Origin: Phialocephala subalpina
Lineage: Eukaryota > Ascomycota > Leotiomycetes > Helotiales > Mollisiaceae
Reading direction: 5' to 3'
Assembly (NCBI GenBank): GCA_900073065.1
Contig: FJOG01000005.1
Location: 1,355,420 to 1,419,419 of the forward strand
DNA: 64,000 bases
A program made the translations under genes and the position numbers. The notes beneath the pieces are model-generated. The model worked only from the letters and a program-made list of their open reading frames with translations. It was not told the DNA's origin and made no database searches. Shown here piece by piece: positions 11,791 through 22,486 of this stretch. The first letter of the stretch is position 1. The number at the start of each line of letters is the position of its first letter.

Positions 11791-13363
11791 TTAATCTCTA
11801 TGACTTTCAACATCATCCTCCTTCTCAGTCTCAGATTTCCCAGCCATAGTAATAAGTAATACTGGAATGACCACCTGTGAAAATGCTGCAATCCAGAGAA
11901 ATATTATTGAAACCGAAGGAACTGCAGAATACAAGCTCAAACCTAATACACTTGATATAAAGCTTAGGGCTAAAAGAAGCCAAAGCCAAGACTGATAGTG
12001 CAGGCCTCCGGACTTTTCGTGAGCGGTTGCAACAATAATCAGATAAATCGATAGATTGGATAGTATGGCCTGAGACAAGTTTCCTAGGAAGGAAGAATCA
12101 GCGAAAGGGCTGTGGTCGCCCGGTGTTGTAGGCTGCGAATTGGCGAGCTTGGCCGACCAGGCCATAAAATACGCACTCATGGCAACGGACAAGACGAAGA
12201 GGACAAATACTGTCTCTTTATGAATGAACCATGCCAAGAACCGTTTCGCCTTATATCTTATTACGAATGTTTCGACTCGTTTTAAAGCAAGCCAAAATAG
12301 CGATGACACATCATATAGATCAGGTGTGGATGGTGTTGCTCCTAGAAGAGAATCAACCCGAGCCGAAGATGCGACGTCCGATGCTGGCGTAACTGTAGTG
12401 CCATTAGTAACATTCTACAATTGGGTCTTGGATACTTACTATTTTCTTCATCGACGTTAGGAGTCTGACCGGCCAAAAGGTCATGCTCATTAGTTGATGG
12501 AGAAGCTGCGCGAGGTATTCGTCTTCTAATACCTGATAAAAATTATTATTACTTTCCAAAAGTATAAAGGTCCCTTCCAGAAACTAACCGCCTGAATCTA
12601 TAGAACTGTGACTAGCGAGAGGAGCTATCTCCGACACAACGGCTCCTTCATCCCTCTCTAGAATTTTAGATAGAATTTTGACAGAGAATATTAATTGCTC
12701 TGCTCTGTTATAAATACCATCATCGAGGCCGGCTGGGGGTGTTCTACAGCTTATCTCCTCCATTGTGGTCCAAATACTCGTTCCGATGCCCTCTCCACAA
12801 TCCAATACGGCCTCTAACCTTGCAAGACATCTACTCAGGTCCCTTACTCGCCAGGATAGAGATACTCGATTCGAAACTGGAGACTTGATTTCGTTTTCAA
12901 GTTCGGCTAGCTCTCTTGCCCACCATTGCATCATTTCCTCGGACAAGAGATACTTGTAGGCCCTCATTTCCTGTGGCATATGCCACATTTTCACCATTGC
13001 AAGAGCCTCCATGTCCGTGCCACAGAGAGCCTTGTCCACAGCGTAGCAAGCTTCAAGAAAGAGCATAATGGCATAACCAGCGTGCGGGTTGGCCCTCATC
13101 AGCAGTCTAATATCAATGTCTTCGCCAGCTGCTGACGCCATGTTTTCCCAATCTTTCAACTCGGAGGTGCCAGGATACTTGCGATCACACCATTCGTACC
13201 ATTGAACGACTAGGTCGTGTCTCCTGCTGGCATCGGCGGCGTCCATTCCTTCAAGCATTTCCTCATTGTAGTATGATCTGATAGTGTCGATGTCGTCCTC
13301 CCACTTATCTACAGCAGGAACGAACGCTTCCTCATCGGAAACAAAAGTAATTGCGTTTACCAT
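11791..13363 (-). CDS. Orphan protein with C-terminal membrane domain
   Basis: Three exons, 13363-12589, 12532-12440 and 12392-11791, give 489 residues. Donors are GTTAGT and GTAAGT, acceptors ATCAG and CTACAG, and all phases agree. The first 260 residues are soluble, acidic and helical, rich in Trp, Glu and Met (for example DLVVQWYEWCDRKYPG), with a helical segment AMVKMWHMPQEMRAYKYLL. A polar linker of about 60 residues follows. The last 170 residues hold about four hydrophobic segments: ETVFVLFVLSVAMSAYFMAW, LSNLSIYLIIVATA, WLWLLLALSFISSVLGLSLY and SIIFLWIAAFSQVVIPVLLI. The layout suggests a cytoplasmic N-terminal domain tethered to a membrane. I do not recognise the family. It is intact although it lies inside the decaying F-box-like region. 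Confidence 0.7.
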
Positions 13364-15719
13364 AATGGAATCGACGGTGTGACTTCGTTCTGATTTAAAA
13401 AAAGGATTTTTAATGTGGGAAAGACGTGACCCAGTATGGAGGGGGATTATATGCTATAGAGTAGAATCTTGCATCAAGCATAGCCACCCTTCGCATAGTC
13501 GTCAGTCCCTGGAGACTTTGCGGTGGGCTGTACTTTGGAAGCAGAAAGCCTAACAGCAGGGTTCATATATGCAAGGCTTATACTTCACCGATTGAATGTA
13601 TCTAGAATTGTGGCACAGCATCGCGGCGCAGATATGAAACAGAAGTCGTATCAGAGTCGTTGATCTCACGTGCCCTTCTGGACAGGAGGTGGTTATTACT
13701 TGTAATCCCCGATCGCGTATACATCCCCGGGCACGTGCACACCGTATTAAAAATTGCGTGAAGGAAATTTATTTTTGATACAAGTACTAAATGCGCAATT
13801 TGTTCCTACAGCGAACGAAATGCCTCTGAAAACAAACGTCGGCACCTCAATATCAGGTGCTATTTCGGTCGGAATTAATTAAGATAAGGCAAACGACTGT
13901 CACCATCACGAGACTAGTGGACCATACGAAGTACAGGGCCCAATGATTGTTAGGCGAGAGAAAATACGTCCATATTCTGTCGAATATCCGAGTGGTCTGC
14001 CCAATCACCTGTCCAGATCTTCTCTTTCTGGCCTGCAATTGAGTAATCTGGGTGGCGTTGTTTAACAATTAAAAGGCCTTGTACTTCATAGGCTCAGTAG
14101 GCGAATGGTTTTCAGGAAAATCATTCTCCCTGAAATCTCATACCTCAGGCAAAAAGATTCTTGATCACGTGATAAGTCAACGTTATCCAAGTAAGAACGA
14201 AAGTTCTATATAACACTGGGTCTTCACCCGTTAGATACGAGCTGCGTGCTCAATTTGCTTCTCATAGCAATAGTATCTCTTTGCCTTTGCTTGTAACGTG
14301 CTTGATTCCTATCGAGCGTCACGTGCATCGGGTGAATCATTTTACCGTTGCACCGCACAACTCCAAAAGAGTACGAATAACGAGTTCGACAGTTCGACAG
14401 AACCCGTCCTATGATTCACTATAAAGACAACACGCTATGGGGAACCAACCCATAGTCATGACATAACTTTTCTTTTCTCTTTTGCAGTCTGAGAGTTTTA
14501 CTCCGCCAATACAATTTTCTCTATTGTAGCCTTTACATCTTGGATCTTTTTAATAATAAACTATTAACATAGATTAATCGCTTACTACGTTTCTTCCGGA
14601 ACGCTTCTATAACAAACCTTAGACCTGGTGTTGGCATAAATGCAATTGAGTTACAAACCACGTGACTTAGGCAAGTGCTTGAGTGTGACGGCACGTACGA
14701 GAAGGCACAATAAAGGCGTCGTAGACTGCTCTATTTCGAAGATACTAAGCTGAGGAAAGAAGAGGAGAGTCTCCCGGAGGGAGACGAAGGCTATTTATAC
14801 ATGATACAGGCGCTAGTGGGCCTGTTCCACGTGAGTAGCATGTGACGAGTGGTTCAACTCGTCACAAATTGGAGCGGCAGAGGGAACTGGGGGCAAAACT
14901 TAGAGATTAAAGCTAAGGGTAATACGAGACAGCAGAACTAGCGCACAATGCGGGAAGGAGCTGCATATAAGTAGAAAGAAAATTTTGAATTGATCGAGAG
15001 ATTCGATAAGGGGGCTTTATAGACATCGACAAAAGCAGCGGCTCAGTAAGCGAGGCGCCATCCCCGAAGCGGGTACGCTAAACTCCAAGAGGCAGGGCAC
15101 CTGAACGTAGATTACAGCTATGAGATACTTTTGCGTCCGTTTCATCCGGCATAGTACGAGCTTTAGTAATCGCAGGGACTGGGACATCTGGGAGGTATTG
15201 GATGAGGTTAGTAAGAAGTCAGGAATTCGAAAGAAGATGTTGAGGGTTTAAATAGACGGCAGGTCAGAGAGCTGGTTTTGGAAAGAGAATTCAGGAGCAA
15301 GTCTATTACTTGAGCGCTGACTAGGGAAGGATGTATGAATTATGTGATACTGGCGACTCGTTTTTGAGGCTTTTCGAGCATCAATCACCTTAGTGTTTAC
15401 GAGCACTAGTAGCTACCTAGCAATGAGATTATAGCATTACATGAACCCTGGATTTTGAACTGTGGGATACTGGAAGAGCCAAGCAAGTTGAATTGTACTG
15501 GTTCTCTAATCTTTCAACTTTGGAGAGGTGCATCATTGGAAACGTTTGACAAAGATAATTCCAATCAATGAAGCCGGCTAGCGCCGCGTCTTAACCGCAG
15601 CTGCGCGACTCTTCTAGTTTGGTGTTCCCCTACTTTTTTGTACCTACCACCACGAACAACACTTTCCACATACTTGCACAAGAGTTATCGCTCATAGTCC
15701 ATATGTACATTTCGATACT
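13364..15719. other. Gene-free, repeat-like 2.3 kb
   Basis: No protein-coding frame of substance is visible; the longest is 71 codons and has no support. The stretch is AT-rich with several CACGTG sites, and part of it resembles a retrotransposon LTR, listed separately. It splits the F-box-like family A cluster between the copies at 10.9 and 15.7 kb. Confidence 0.5.
14292..14614 (+). repeat. Possible copia-type LTR remnant
   Basis: The interval begins TGTAACG and ends TATAACA, the TG...CA pattern usual for copia-type LTRs. Inside there is a TATA-like CACTATAAAG near 14418 and a poly-pyrimidine TTTTCTTTTCTCTTTTGC tract near 14467, followed by AATAATAAA-like signals near 14550. No partner LTR, reverse transcriptase or clear target duplication is present in the window. 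A solo or broken LTR is the most economical reading, but the call rests on shape only. Confidence 0.3.
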
Positions 15720-16444
15720 ATGGATCCTATCCTCGGTAGCAAAGACCTCGCCTTCCTCAACAGCAAAGAATCTAGCAAACCTCCCTTTACCTTACACCCC
15801 TTGCCACCCGAGATCAGAGAGCAGATCTTCGAACAATGCGTTATCACAAACACTCGAAGACTTTGGTCAAGCCTAAGCATCATCAAGACACTACGCGGTG
15901 ACCCATTACTCTATCAAGTGGCCTTGCGATGCTTTTACAAGCTCAACAAATTCTTCTTCAAAACCACAACCTCTCAATCTGAACCAAACTATCAAACAAC
16001 TCAAAACTTTTGGAGCACATCAGAATAATATGCATTATGCAAGCCAAGAACAAAACCCAGTGATAATCGGGGAACCTAGTGAAAGAAAAGGAGCTTCAGC
16101 AAGGGGGACAACTTGAATGTCTTGGAAGGGATTTTCAAGCATTGCAAAAACAGCGGCATGGAAACCTGTGATGTTTTCCCGTTTGAAGAAAACAATTTTC
16201 ACCAATTGACAAAGGATGCTTTTGCCATGTCCCCGGCTATGAGAAGCTTCAGCGTAAATATCTGGATCTCATGGCTTGATTTTGAGGACAGAATAGTGGA
16301 CGCCAACTACTGTACCAGTCTCTTCGTAACGAGATGGAAGAGATCAACAAGCAACTGGACATTGAGAAAAGAATGCTGCGAGTCGCAACAGATGGAATTG
16401 AAACTTGGTTCTGGGAGGACTGCAGAGGGAGGTCTTTTACATGA
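15720..16444 (+). pseudogene. F-box-like family A, fifth copy, broken
   Basis: ATG 15720 starts a clean N-terminal half: TLHPLPPEIREQIFEQCVIT, then IIKTLRGDPLLYQVALRCFY. At about 15965 the frame shifts: the continuing paralogous sequence (LLEHIRIICIM) lies one base over while the original frame stops at 16028. The distal half starts near 16113 with NVLEGIFKHCKNSGMETCDV, then a second frameshift near 16320 leads to EEINKQLDIEKRMLRVATDG and the conserved ETWFWEDCRG, stopping at 16444. At least two frameshifts make it a pseudogene. It lies about 4 kb from the fourth copy, across the orphan membrane-protein gene and the LTR-like region. Confidence 0.6.
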
Positions 16445-16955
16445 GCAGAAATTGGAAACCATTTGTGACTTTGGTAATACAGAGCGTTTTTGAGATTTTG
16501 GGCAGTGTGGACCACATATATTATGGAGGGATTGTAGCAATGAGCAATGCAATTAACAGCATAACAAGAACCCAAACTTTCAAAGTGCTCTCTAGATGTG
16601 CTCCTCAAGTGACACCTTACAGAATTCGAGGTATTTAACAACGACCTCAAAAGTCGTACGCTCCCTGGCTCGATCACTCAACAACAACATCACAAAATGC
16701 ATACTCTATCCAACATCATGAAGATACTATTCTTTAGCAGCAGTCCAGGTTCAACTTCTCAAAGTCAACGCCAGCAACAGATTACCACAAGGCGTCTTCC
16801 GAAAAGGATGTTGGCTTTGGTCACGCTTTACTTGCTAATGGCGACAGCGAGGATATGAACCAATGTAGTGTATCAGGATCACGAGGTAAGAGGTCTCAAA
16901 TTATATCGAAGGGCAATGCTAATACATTAAATTCGAGCAAGAGAGTCTCCTAGTC

Positions 16956-17326
16956 ATGATGCTTCCCTCCCAGCTGCATCTCCAAATCTTCAATCTCCTC
17001 GGTCCAGCAGCCTCCTGCTAGCCAACGATTACACGGTGCAACTTGCTCTACACTCTACGGTTTGTATAAGGAGCACTATTACGAGAAGTCTATTGTAGTT
17101 AGTGCGGATAAAGGCGGCTTGTTCCATGAGGAAGGCTCAACAACTGCATACGCAGATATCCCTGCTCACTGGCTGATCCCGGCTACTCAGTGGAATCGCG
17201 GCCTCTACTACTACGGCTCCTGATTCATGTTGCACCAGAAGTGCATTGAGAAGTCAAGGGAAGGATCTTGCTGTGCTCTTGGAGAAGGAGCGTTCGGAGT
17301 CTGGATTGGGATTCTTCAAATTCTGA
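16956..17326 (+). pseudogene. F-box-like family B, broken copy
   Basis: The opening MMLPSQLHLQIFNLLGPAAS matches the start of the intact family B protein at 50090-50703 (FPTELHIMIFDLLGPATQRI). A TAG follows almost at once. In a shifted frame the match resumes: QRLHGATCSTLYGLYKEHYY, then EKSIVVSADKGG, then DIPAHWLIPA. A TGA at about 17221 and another frame change precede the end LEKERSESGLGFFKF, which stops at 17326. Lesions are too many for a functional gene. The same C-terminal motif recurs in the next copy. Confidence 0.55.
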
Positions 17327-17604
17327 GGGGGGTAGTCGACTTTTATTGCTATGCGATGAGATGTTCGGTAAGACAATGAAATAGTGGCTGGCTAGGAGAA
17401 CAACAGACTAACAGGAATAACCCTCGAGTATTCAGACAAGAAAATGTATTGCAATTATAAGAACTCATAGTCATAACATCAAAGCATTTGAAATAAACTT
17501 GCAAAGTTTGTCTTCCCCAATTTACTAGACCCTTTTATCCCATGCGGAGGTGATGACCGCCATATACTGCCTTAAGAAGTCTTGAATTTCCACGTTCTCC
17601 CCAT

Positions 17605-18640
17605 CTTGATATTCCGACCACATCTACAAAACCTACTACAGTACTACGAGAAAGGCATCATGATCAGCTTCAGCAAAGACATGCTATCCAATCGAGCACA
17701 CCCGTCGATTCAACACTCCAATATCATTGCTCAGTGGCTGATCACCTTGATGTGCTCTGGGCAGGTATCGGTACGATGGGACTCTGAAGTCATGAGCAGA
17801 TGCTGTGAAGAAATTGCCGCCCAACCATACCACCAATGAAGACGCACGTTCGGCCTACGCCGTATATTCTATAGAAGGTTGTGGGGCAAGTTGATTGAGG
17901 GAGAGGTCGTCCCTGGGTACCAAAAAGATGTTGAAGAATTATTGAGAAAAGAGCGCCTGCAATTTGGATTAGGATTCTTGACATTGTCAGAGTGGCCAAT
18001 AAGTCAGTTAACTGATCAACTGACTGATGACTAATTATAATACGCCAATAATTTGGCCATTTTTATTAGCTCAGTCCGTCAGTTAAGTACTCGTCCAACC
18101 GATCATTAAATTATCAGTTAACAGCTTTTATTTTCGTGATTTTAGAGCACTTTTAAGTAGGATTTTTAGTGTTTTAGAGGGGGATTTCGGATCGGAAAAA
18201 CTTAATAGAAGGCCTCTAATTAGTTATTTTAAGCGAGCCAAAACACAATAAAAGCCTTTTTTCTAAGGCTTAAATCACGTGGTGTAAGGCCACGTGCTTC
18301 TTTAGCCTTTTGCTTTATATAGGCTGCATAGAAAGGAGCTTCGCTCTTATCTTTAGATAGTACACATAATGTATGCTCTATTATTCTTTCTAATAGAAGA
18401 GTGAAGCGTTATAGCATTAAAGAGCGTTAAATAATTAGTAAAAGCGTAATGCGATCGCTAGTTTAATAAATTTTGCTTGAAATTAATATATCTTCAAATT
18501 TTACCTCTAGCTTATCAGTTAACTGATCGGTTTATCATTTAAGTCAGTAAGTTAATCGGGTTTTCATCCGTCAGTCAGCTGGCCATTTGGCCAACTGATT
18601 AACTGACTGACTGACGTATTGGCCACTCTGGACATTGTGA
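17605..18640 (+). pseudogene. F-box-like family B copy interrupted by a MITE
   Basis: Weak but recognisable family B pieces occur as QYYEKGIMISFSKD and SNIIAQWLI at about 17650-17750, and as ELLRKERLQFGLGFLTL at 17935-17987. The last piece matches the C-terminal motif of the copy ending at 17326. The expected stop codon is completed only after the 643 bp element at 17988-18630 is removed together with one target duplication: GACATTG then TGA. The middle is frameshifted, so the gene may already have been dead when the element arrived. Confidence 0.45.
17988..18630. mobile_element. hAT-type MITE, 643 bp, with 8 bp TSD
   Basis: The element starts CAGAGTGGCCAATA and ends with its exact reverse complement, TATTGGCCACTCTG. 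It is flanked by a perfect 8 bp direct repeat, GACATTGT, at 17980-17987 and 18631-18638. CAG...CTG ends and 8 bp target duplications are the hallmark of hAT elements. Both subterminal regions, about 130 bp each, carry many CAGTTAACTGA/CAGTCAGT-like motifs in inverted orientation, plausible transposase-binding repeats. The interior is AT-rich, has no open frame and contains a short palindrome around CACGTGGTGTAAGGCCACGTG near 18278. It is non-autonomous and must have used a transposase encoded elsewhere. Perfect ends and duplication suggest a fairly recent insertion. Confidence 0.85.
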
Positions 18641-18994
18641 GGAGGACTTATCTAGCGGTGTTTGCAAGCAGCAAATAAGATGTCAGAGAAGTCAAGGATC
18701 ACCAGCTGATGGCGGACGAATCCCCGAGCATCAAACTGCGTCTAGCTGTGAAGAAATATGACAAGAAAATGCATTCCACCTTTGAACAATGGCAAACAGA
18801 GCTTCGAAGCGCTTGCGAACTCTTTCGTCTTGTCGCGCATCGCTTCCGCTAGCGCGAATCTTCGAGGTGCTGCCATAAATTCGTATGCTCTTATCTTCTC
18901 TCTAAAAACGTCACGAAATGGAATTATGTTCGAAACAGGATCGTGAAGACCTTCCACAACGAACCATATCTCTGGCAATAAAGCAACCATCGAT

Positions 18995-19452
18995 TGTCTC
19001 CCTCGAGAGACCTTGTACGGAGGAAGTCGAGGAGGGCGACGGCGCTACCGAAGCTGATGAAGGAAAGAACGGTGTCGAAACACGAGGTATGTAGCGTCTC
19101 TACGAACTTCAACAGAAATGCTCAATAACACCGCCGTAGCTGAGCAGCAAGGCGTCCTAGCCTCCAAGGTCCCCTACGACATTCATCGCCAGATCTTCGA
19201 CCTCCTGGGACCGGCTGGACAACGAATCCTGGGCTCTACTTGCTCGGCCCTTTACACGTATACAAGGAGCACTACTACGAGAAGGATATCGTCGTCAGCT
19301 CTATTGATGATGGCCTTTGGCTCTACATTGTAGCAGCTAAGGCAGGTGATCTGAGGGATGGCCCTTACCACACGAGTGAATTCTCCAGGCAATATTCCGA
19401 TATTGTAGCGGGAGGGTTTCTTCCACCACAACAGTCTTTCTCTGCGCCGTGA
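18995..19452 (+). pseudogene. F-box-like family B, frameshifted copy
   Basis: A first exon-like stretch ends at a GTATGT donor near 19088 and joins, in frame, at an acceptor near 19139 to EQQGVLASKVPYDIHRQIFD then LLGPAGQRILGSTCSALY. These closely match the intact gene at 50090-50703. At about 19255 a small indel shifts the frame. The rest continues one frame over as YKEHYYEKDIVVSSIDDG and QYSDIVAGGFLPP to 19452. Because the sequence is otherwise well kept, this is the youngest-looking loss among the family B copies here. Confidence 0.55.
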
Positions 19453-19720
19453 AATATTGCTTGATTTACAGATCGAGCTGGTTCGTATGATTGAGAAACC
19501 GTCGCTCAGGGCCCTTAAGCCCTAGAGCCGTAAGAAGATTGAGGAGCAATAGGCCGAGAGAGGAGAGATGAGATTATAGCCTGGTAAGGGTTTATGAATA
19601 ATTAAAAGGAACTGGTTTTGCTGCATAACTTGTGAGCAAGGCAGAGGATAGAAAACATACAGGGCCTTCCAAGCATCATGGGAGAACGAGTGATAACCAA
19701 AAAGCAGTTAGAGCAATGAA

Positions 19721-20527
19721 TTACAACTTCGCAGCACTCTTCTTCATCTCCTCCAAATCCTCACCCTCAATACTATTCACCTTATCCTTCAACACTCTCT
19801 CAACAGCAGCACCAACCTCCTCCTCTCCACCCAGTAAATCAAACCACCCACTTACCCCATCCCTCTCCAACAACCTAGCCCCCACCTCCGCAACATCCGC
19901 TCTCGTCACCCCTCCTCTTGCCTTTGTCTTCCCAAGATCAATTTTTCCAGACTCAGCATCATCAGTCAACATCCCAGGCCTCAAACTAATCCATCCAAAC
20001 CCGTCTCTCTTCGCTCCCTCGACAGCAAGCACATCATCCGCGGCCAACTTCGCTTTGTAATATGCCGGCATGATCTCTGTATTCATCTTCTGTACCAAAG
20101 CCCAGCTGTCGTCATCCCACCAACTCGCCTTTCCCCTCCTCGAACTGAGTGCCGAGACCACCAAGAACCGCTTCACACCTGCGGTATTTATTCCCGCTCG
20201 AATGAAGTGTATACAAGCATCTCGATCGATAGCGTACGTTCGATCGGCTCCGCCTTTTCCTCCTGCACCGGCTGACCAGACGATTGTATCTGGGTTGACT
20301 TTGTCGATAATTGACTGGGCGTCGGATTGGGACTTTACGTCTTCGATGCTTTCGGCTAGGACGGAGATTTTGCCAGGTCCGTTCTTGCCTGCGGATAGAA
20401 TTTCAGATTTTTGATCGGGATTTCGAATGACTGAGGTGACGTTCCAGCTTCGAGAGAGGAGTTTCGGGGTCATGAGGAGGGAGACTTTGCCGTGGCCGCC
20501 GAGGAGGAGGATGTTCTTTGGAGGCAT
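19721..20527 (-). CDS. NAD(P)-binding SDR-like protein (atypical, NmrA/YMR090W type)
   Basis: A single exon of 268 residues. ATG 20527 was chosen because it starts directly on the Rossmann fold, MPPKNILLLGGHGKVSLLM; longer in-frame starts add a Ser/Pro-rich stretch unlike the family. The GGHGKVS loop is the dinucleotide-binding turn, followed by an Arg (VIRNP) where NADP-preferring members have a basic residue. DTIVWSAGAGGKGG corresponds to the strand after the cofactor loop, and RFLVVSALSSRRGK and YYKAK to the usual active-site region. The C-terminus holds GGVTRADVAEVGARLLE, typical of the NAD(P)H-binding family that includes yeast YMR090W. Likely a cytosolic oxidoreductase or NAD(P)H sensor; the substrate cannot be deduced. 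Confidence 0.8.
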   Translation of the reverse strand: MPPKNILLLGGHGKVSLLMTPKLLSRSWNVTSVIRNPDQKSEILSAGKNGPGKISVLAESIEDVKSQSDAQSIIDKVNPDTIVWSAGAGGKGGADRTYAIDRDACIHFIRAGINTAGVKRFLVVSALSSRRGKASWWDDDSWALVQKMNTEIMPAYYKAKLAADDVLAVEGAKRDGFGWISLRPGMLTDDAESGKIDLGKTKARGGVTRADVAEVGARLLERDGVSGWFDLLGGEEEVGAAVERVLKDKVNSIEGEDLEEMKKSAAKL

Positions 20528-20779
20528 GTTGGACGTTGTTCGTGAAATTGGGGTCGAGGGTGAAGTATCTGCGTGGTAAGTTGTTCTCTCGTGCGGGAGC
20601 TGATGAGGGAAAGAGAAGAGAAGAGAAGATAAAGTTAGGGAGGGGAAAGAAGCCCGTGGAAGGAGAGGGGAGCTTTGCTGATGATGCAACAACGTATGAC
20701 CTCGGCCAAGTTCTGCAAGCAGTTTCGCCGTGTCTGAAAAATAGCACGCAAAGTCGGATATGATTACTTACACCAATGC

Positions 20780-22486
20780 TTACCTCTCTGATAATTGCGC
20801 CGCTTCTGTATGATCTGGTTTGTTGTCATTCATTCGAGAATTGATGTTTGCAAACCCCGCAATGACAGTGAAATGTGGCGCACGGCTGTGGCTGATTTTG
20901 CGGCTGGAGTCGCTAAAGCTGGCTTCATTTTCCAAAAACTTCCTCAGCTCTTTACATCGAAGCAACGTCGTCCTTCAAACCAACAACGACACTGCAAATA
21001 TGTCGTAGGATGCGCCAACTATACTTCCAGATTGATTCCCAACCGATGGTACGATCAAATCACGATCTGCAGTCCTCTCCTCTCGCCTTCGGGAAGCAGA
21101 GTTTTGCATGAGGAGAATTTCTCGCATTCGGATTTCGATACTTGCTACCATCCTAACGCGGCAGCACCTATACAAGAGCATGCTCTTGTAGTCTTTAGTA
21201 ATTACAATCTGTTTCTTGAACTAATTTGCGAGCATTTGCCTAAATACATCCTATCTCTGGTAAGTTCCTCTTTTCATCCTACTCGCATTCCGTACCACCT
21301 TGTATGATGAGCAAACACAGAATCTCGTTAACCTGAACATTTCCTGTTGATATTTCTAATCCATAATTACTCCTGATCATGGCCCTTCTCGCATTCTTCT
21401 CTCGATCTTCGGGCCTGGCAATTTGCTAACTTGGCTCAAGAATAACAGAAGCTCCCCATTGTGCCACACGCACCCGAACATCGCAGCAGACCCTATAATT
21501 GCAATGTCGACAAATACCTCCTTACTCAGGCGAGAGTAAGCTATGCAAGAAATATTCTATCTACACGAGGCAGATATTCCATCCACTATCTCCAATGACT
21601 TTGGATACAGGATTGTCTACGAAGACTCCGAAAACGAGGAACTTGTTTGGACATCGTGCAACACGTATCCTTGTTTGCTTCTACTTGCTATTGTTTCGAA
21701 GTAGAAGAATCATACACAACACAAATGCATTAACTTCTTCTCCCCTCCTGCCCTGGTTCTGCCCTTTCCGTGACGGGAGGCTTCAGTGTCCGATTTTTCA
21801 AATCTGCAATTCCAGGCCAAGCACCCTACGCTCAGAATACTTGCTCTGCTATACCTCAAAGCCAAACGTTTCCTGGTGTTCCTGCGGTTGAAACCTTGAG
21901 TTGAAGCCTTGACTTCCTCCCGGACATTAAGGCTTCCTTTGAGCTAGAGATTCAAATCTTTGGTCGGCAGTTGGCTTCCGGCGTACTTTTACACTCTCTC
22001 CCTTTCATCCCTACATTCTGTCTTGACCAAAGTACAACTGGCTCGATGCTAGCGCTCTTACAGCATACGAAACCCATTGGTTCCATCCTTGCTGTGCTCC
22101 TCTCCAGTACCAATCAAGTGGCTCAAGTTCCGGCATCCCCAATTCTAGTCGCGGGAAGACCCGTTCTGGGGTTGCTGATTTGCAGAATTGAACTGCCTGA
22201 ATATTGGTGGCGTGCTTACAGGACTGCATCGGGCAAGGGCAAATGCGAGAACACCCTTGTAATTGCAGAGGAGCAACCCCTCAATTGGGCAAGTACCTCG
22301 ACTCCTCCTGATTGGCTCCATCGGCAGGTTAAAGTATACTTCCCCCGAGTTTGCTTATTCGGCGGGGAAGAGCATACATGCAGGTTCTATCTTCATCACG
22401 TTGGTACAACTTTCATTTCTCAGAGAGTTCCTGACCTTTCTTCGTCTCGACTCCGAATTCCAAGAGCTACTACAAAATTGAAGCCA
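20780..22486. other. No recognisable gene, 1.7 kb
   Basis: Several frames of 60-220 codons exist, but none shows a domain, consistent codon pattern or plausible splice set. The long frame reaching 22642 is only the upstream extension of the GMC oxidoreductase first exon. No repeats or RNA genes were noticed. Confidence 0.45.

Noticed and set aside
18742..18990. 82-codon minus-strand frame after the MITE
   Set aside because: It overlaps the presumed first exon of a family B copy on the opposite strand and has no recognisable features.
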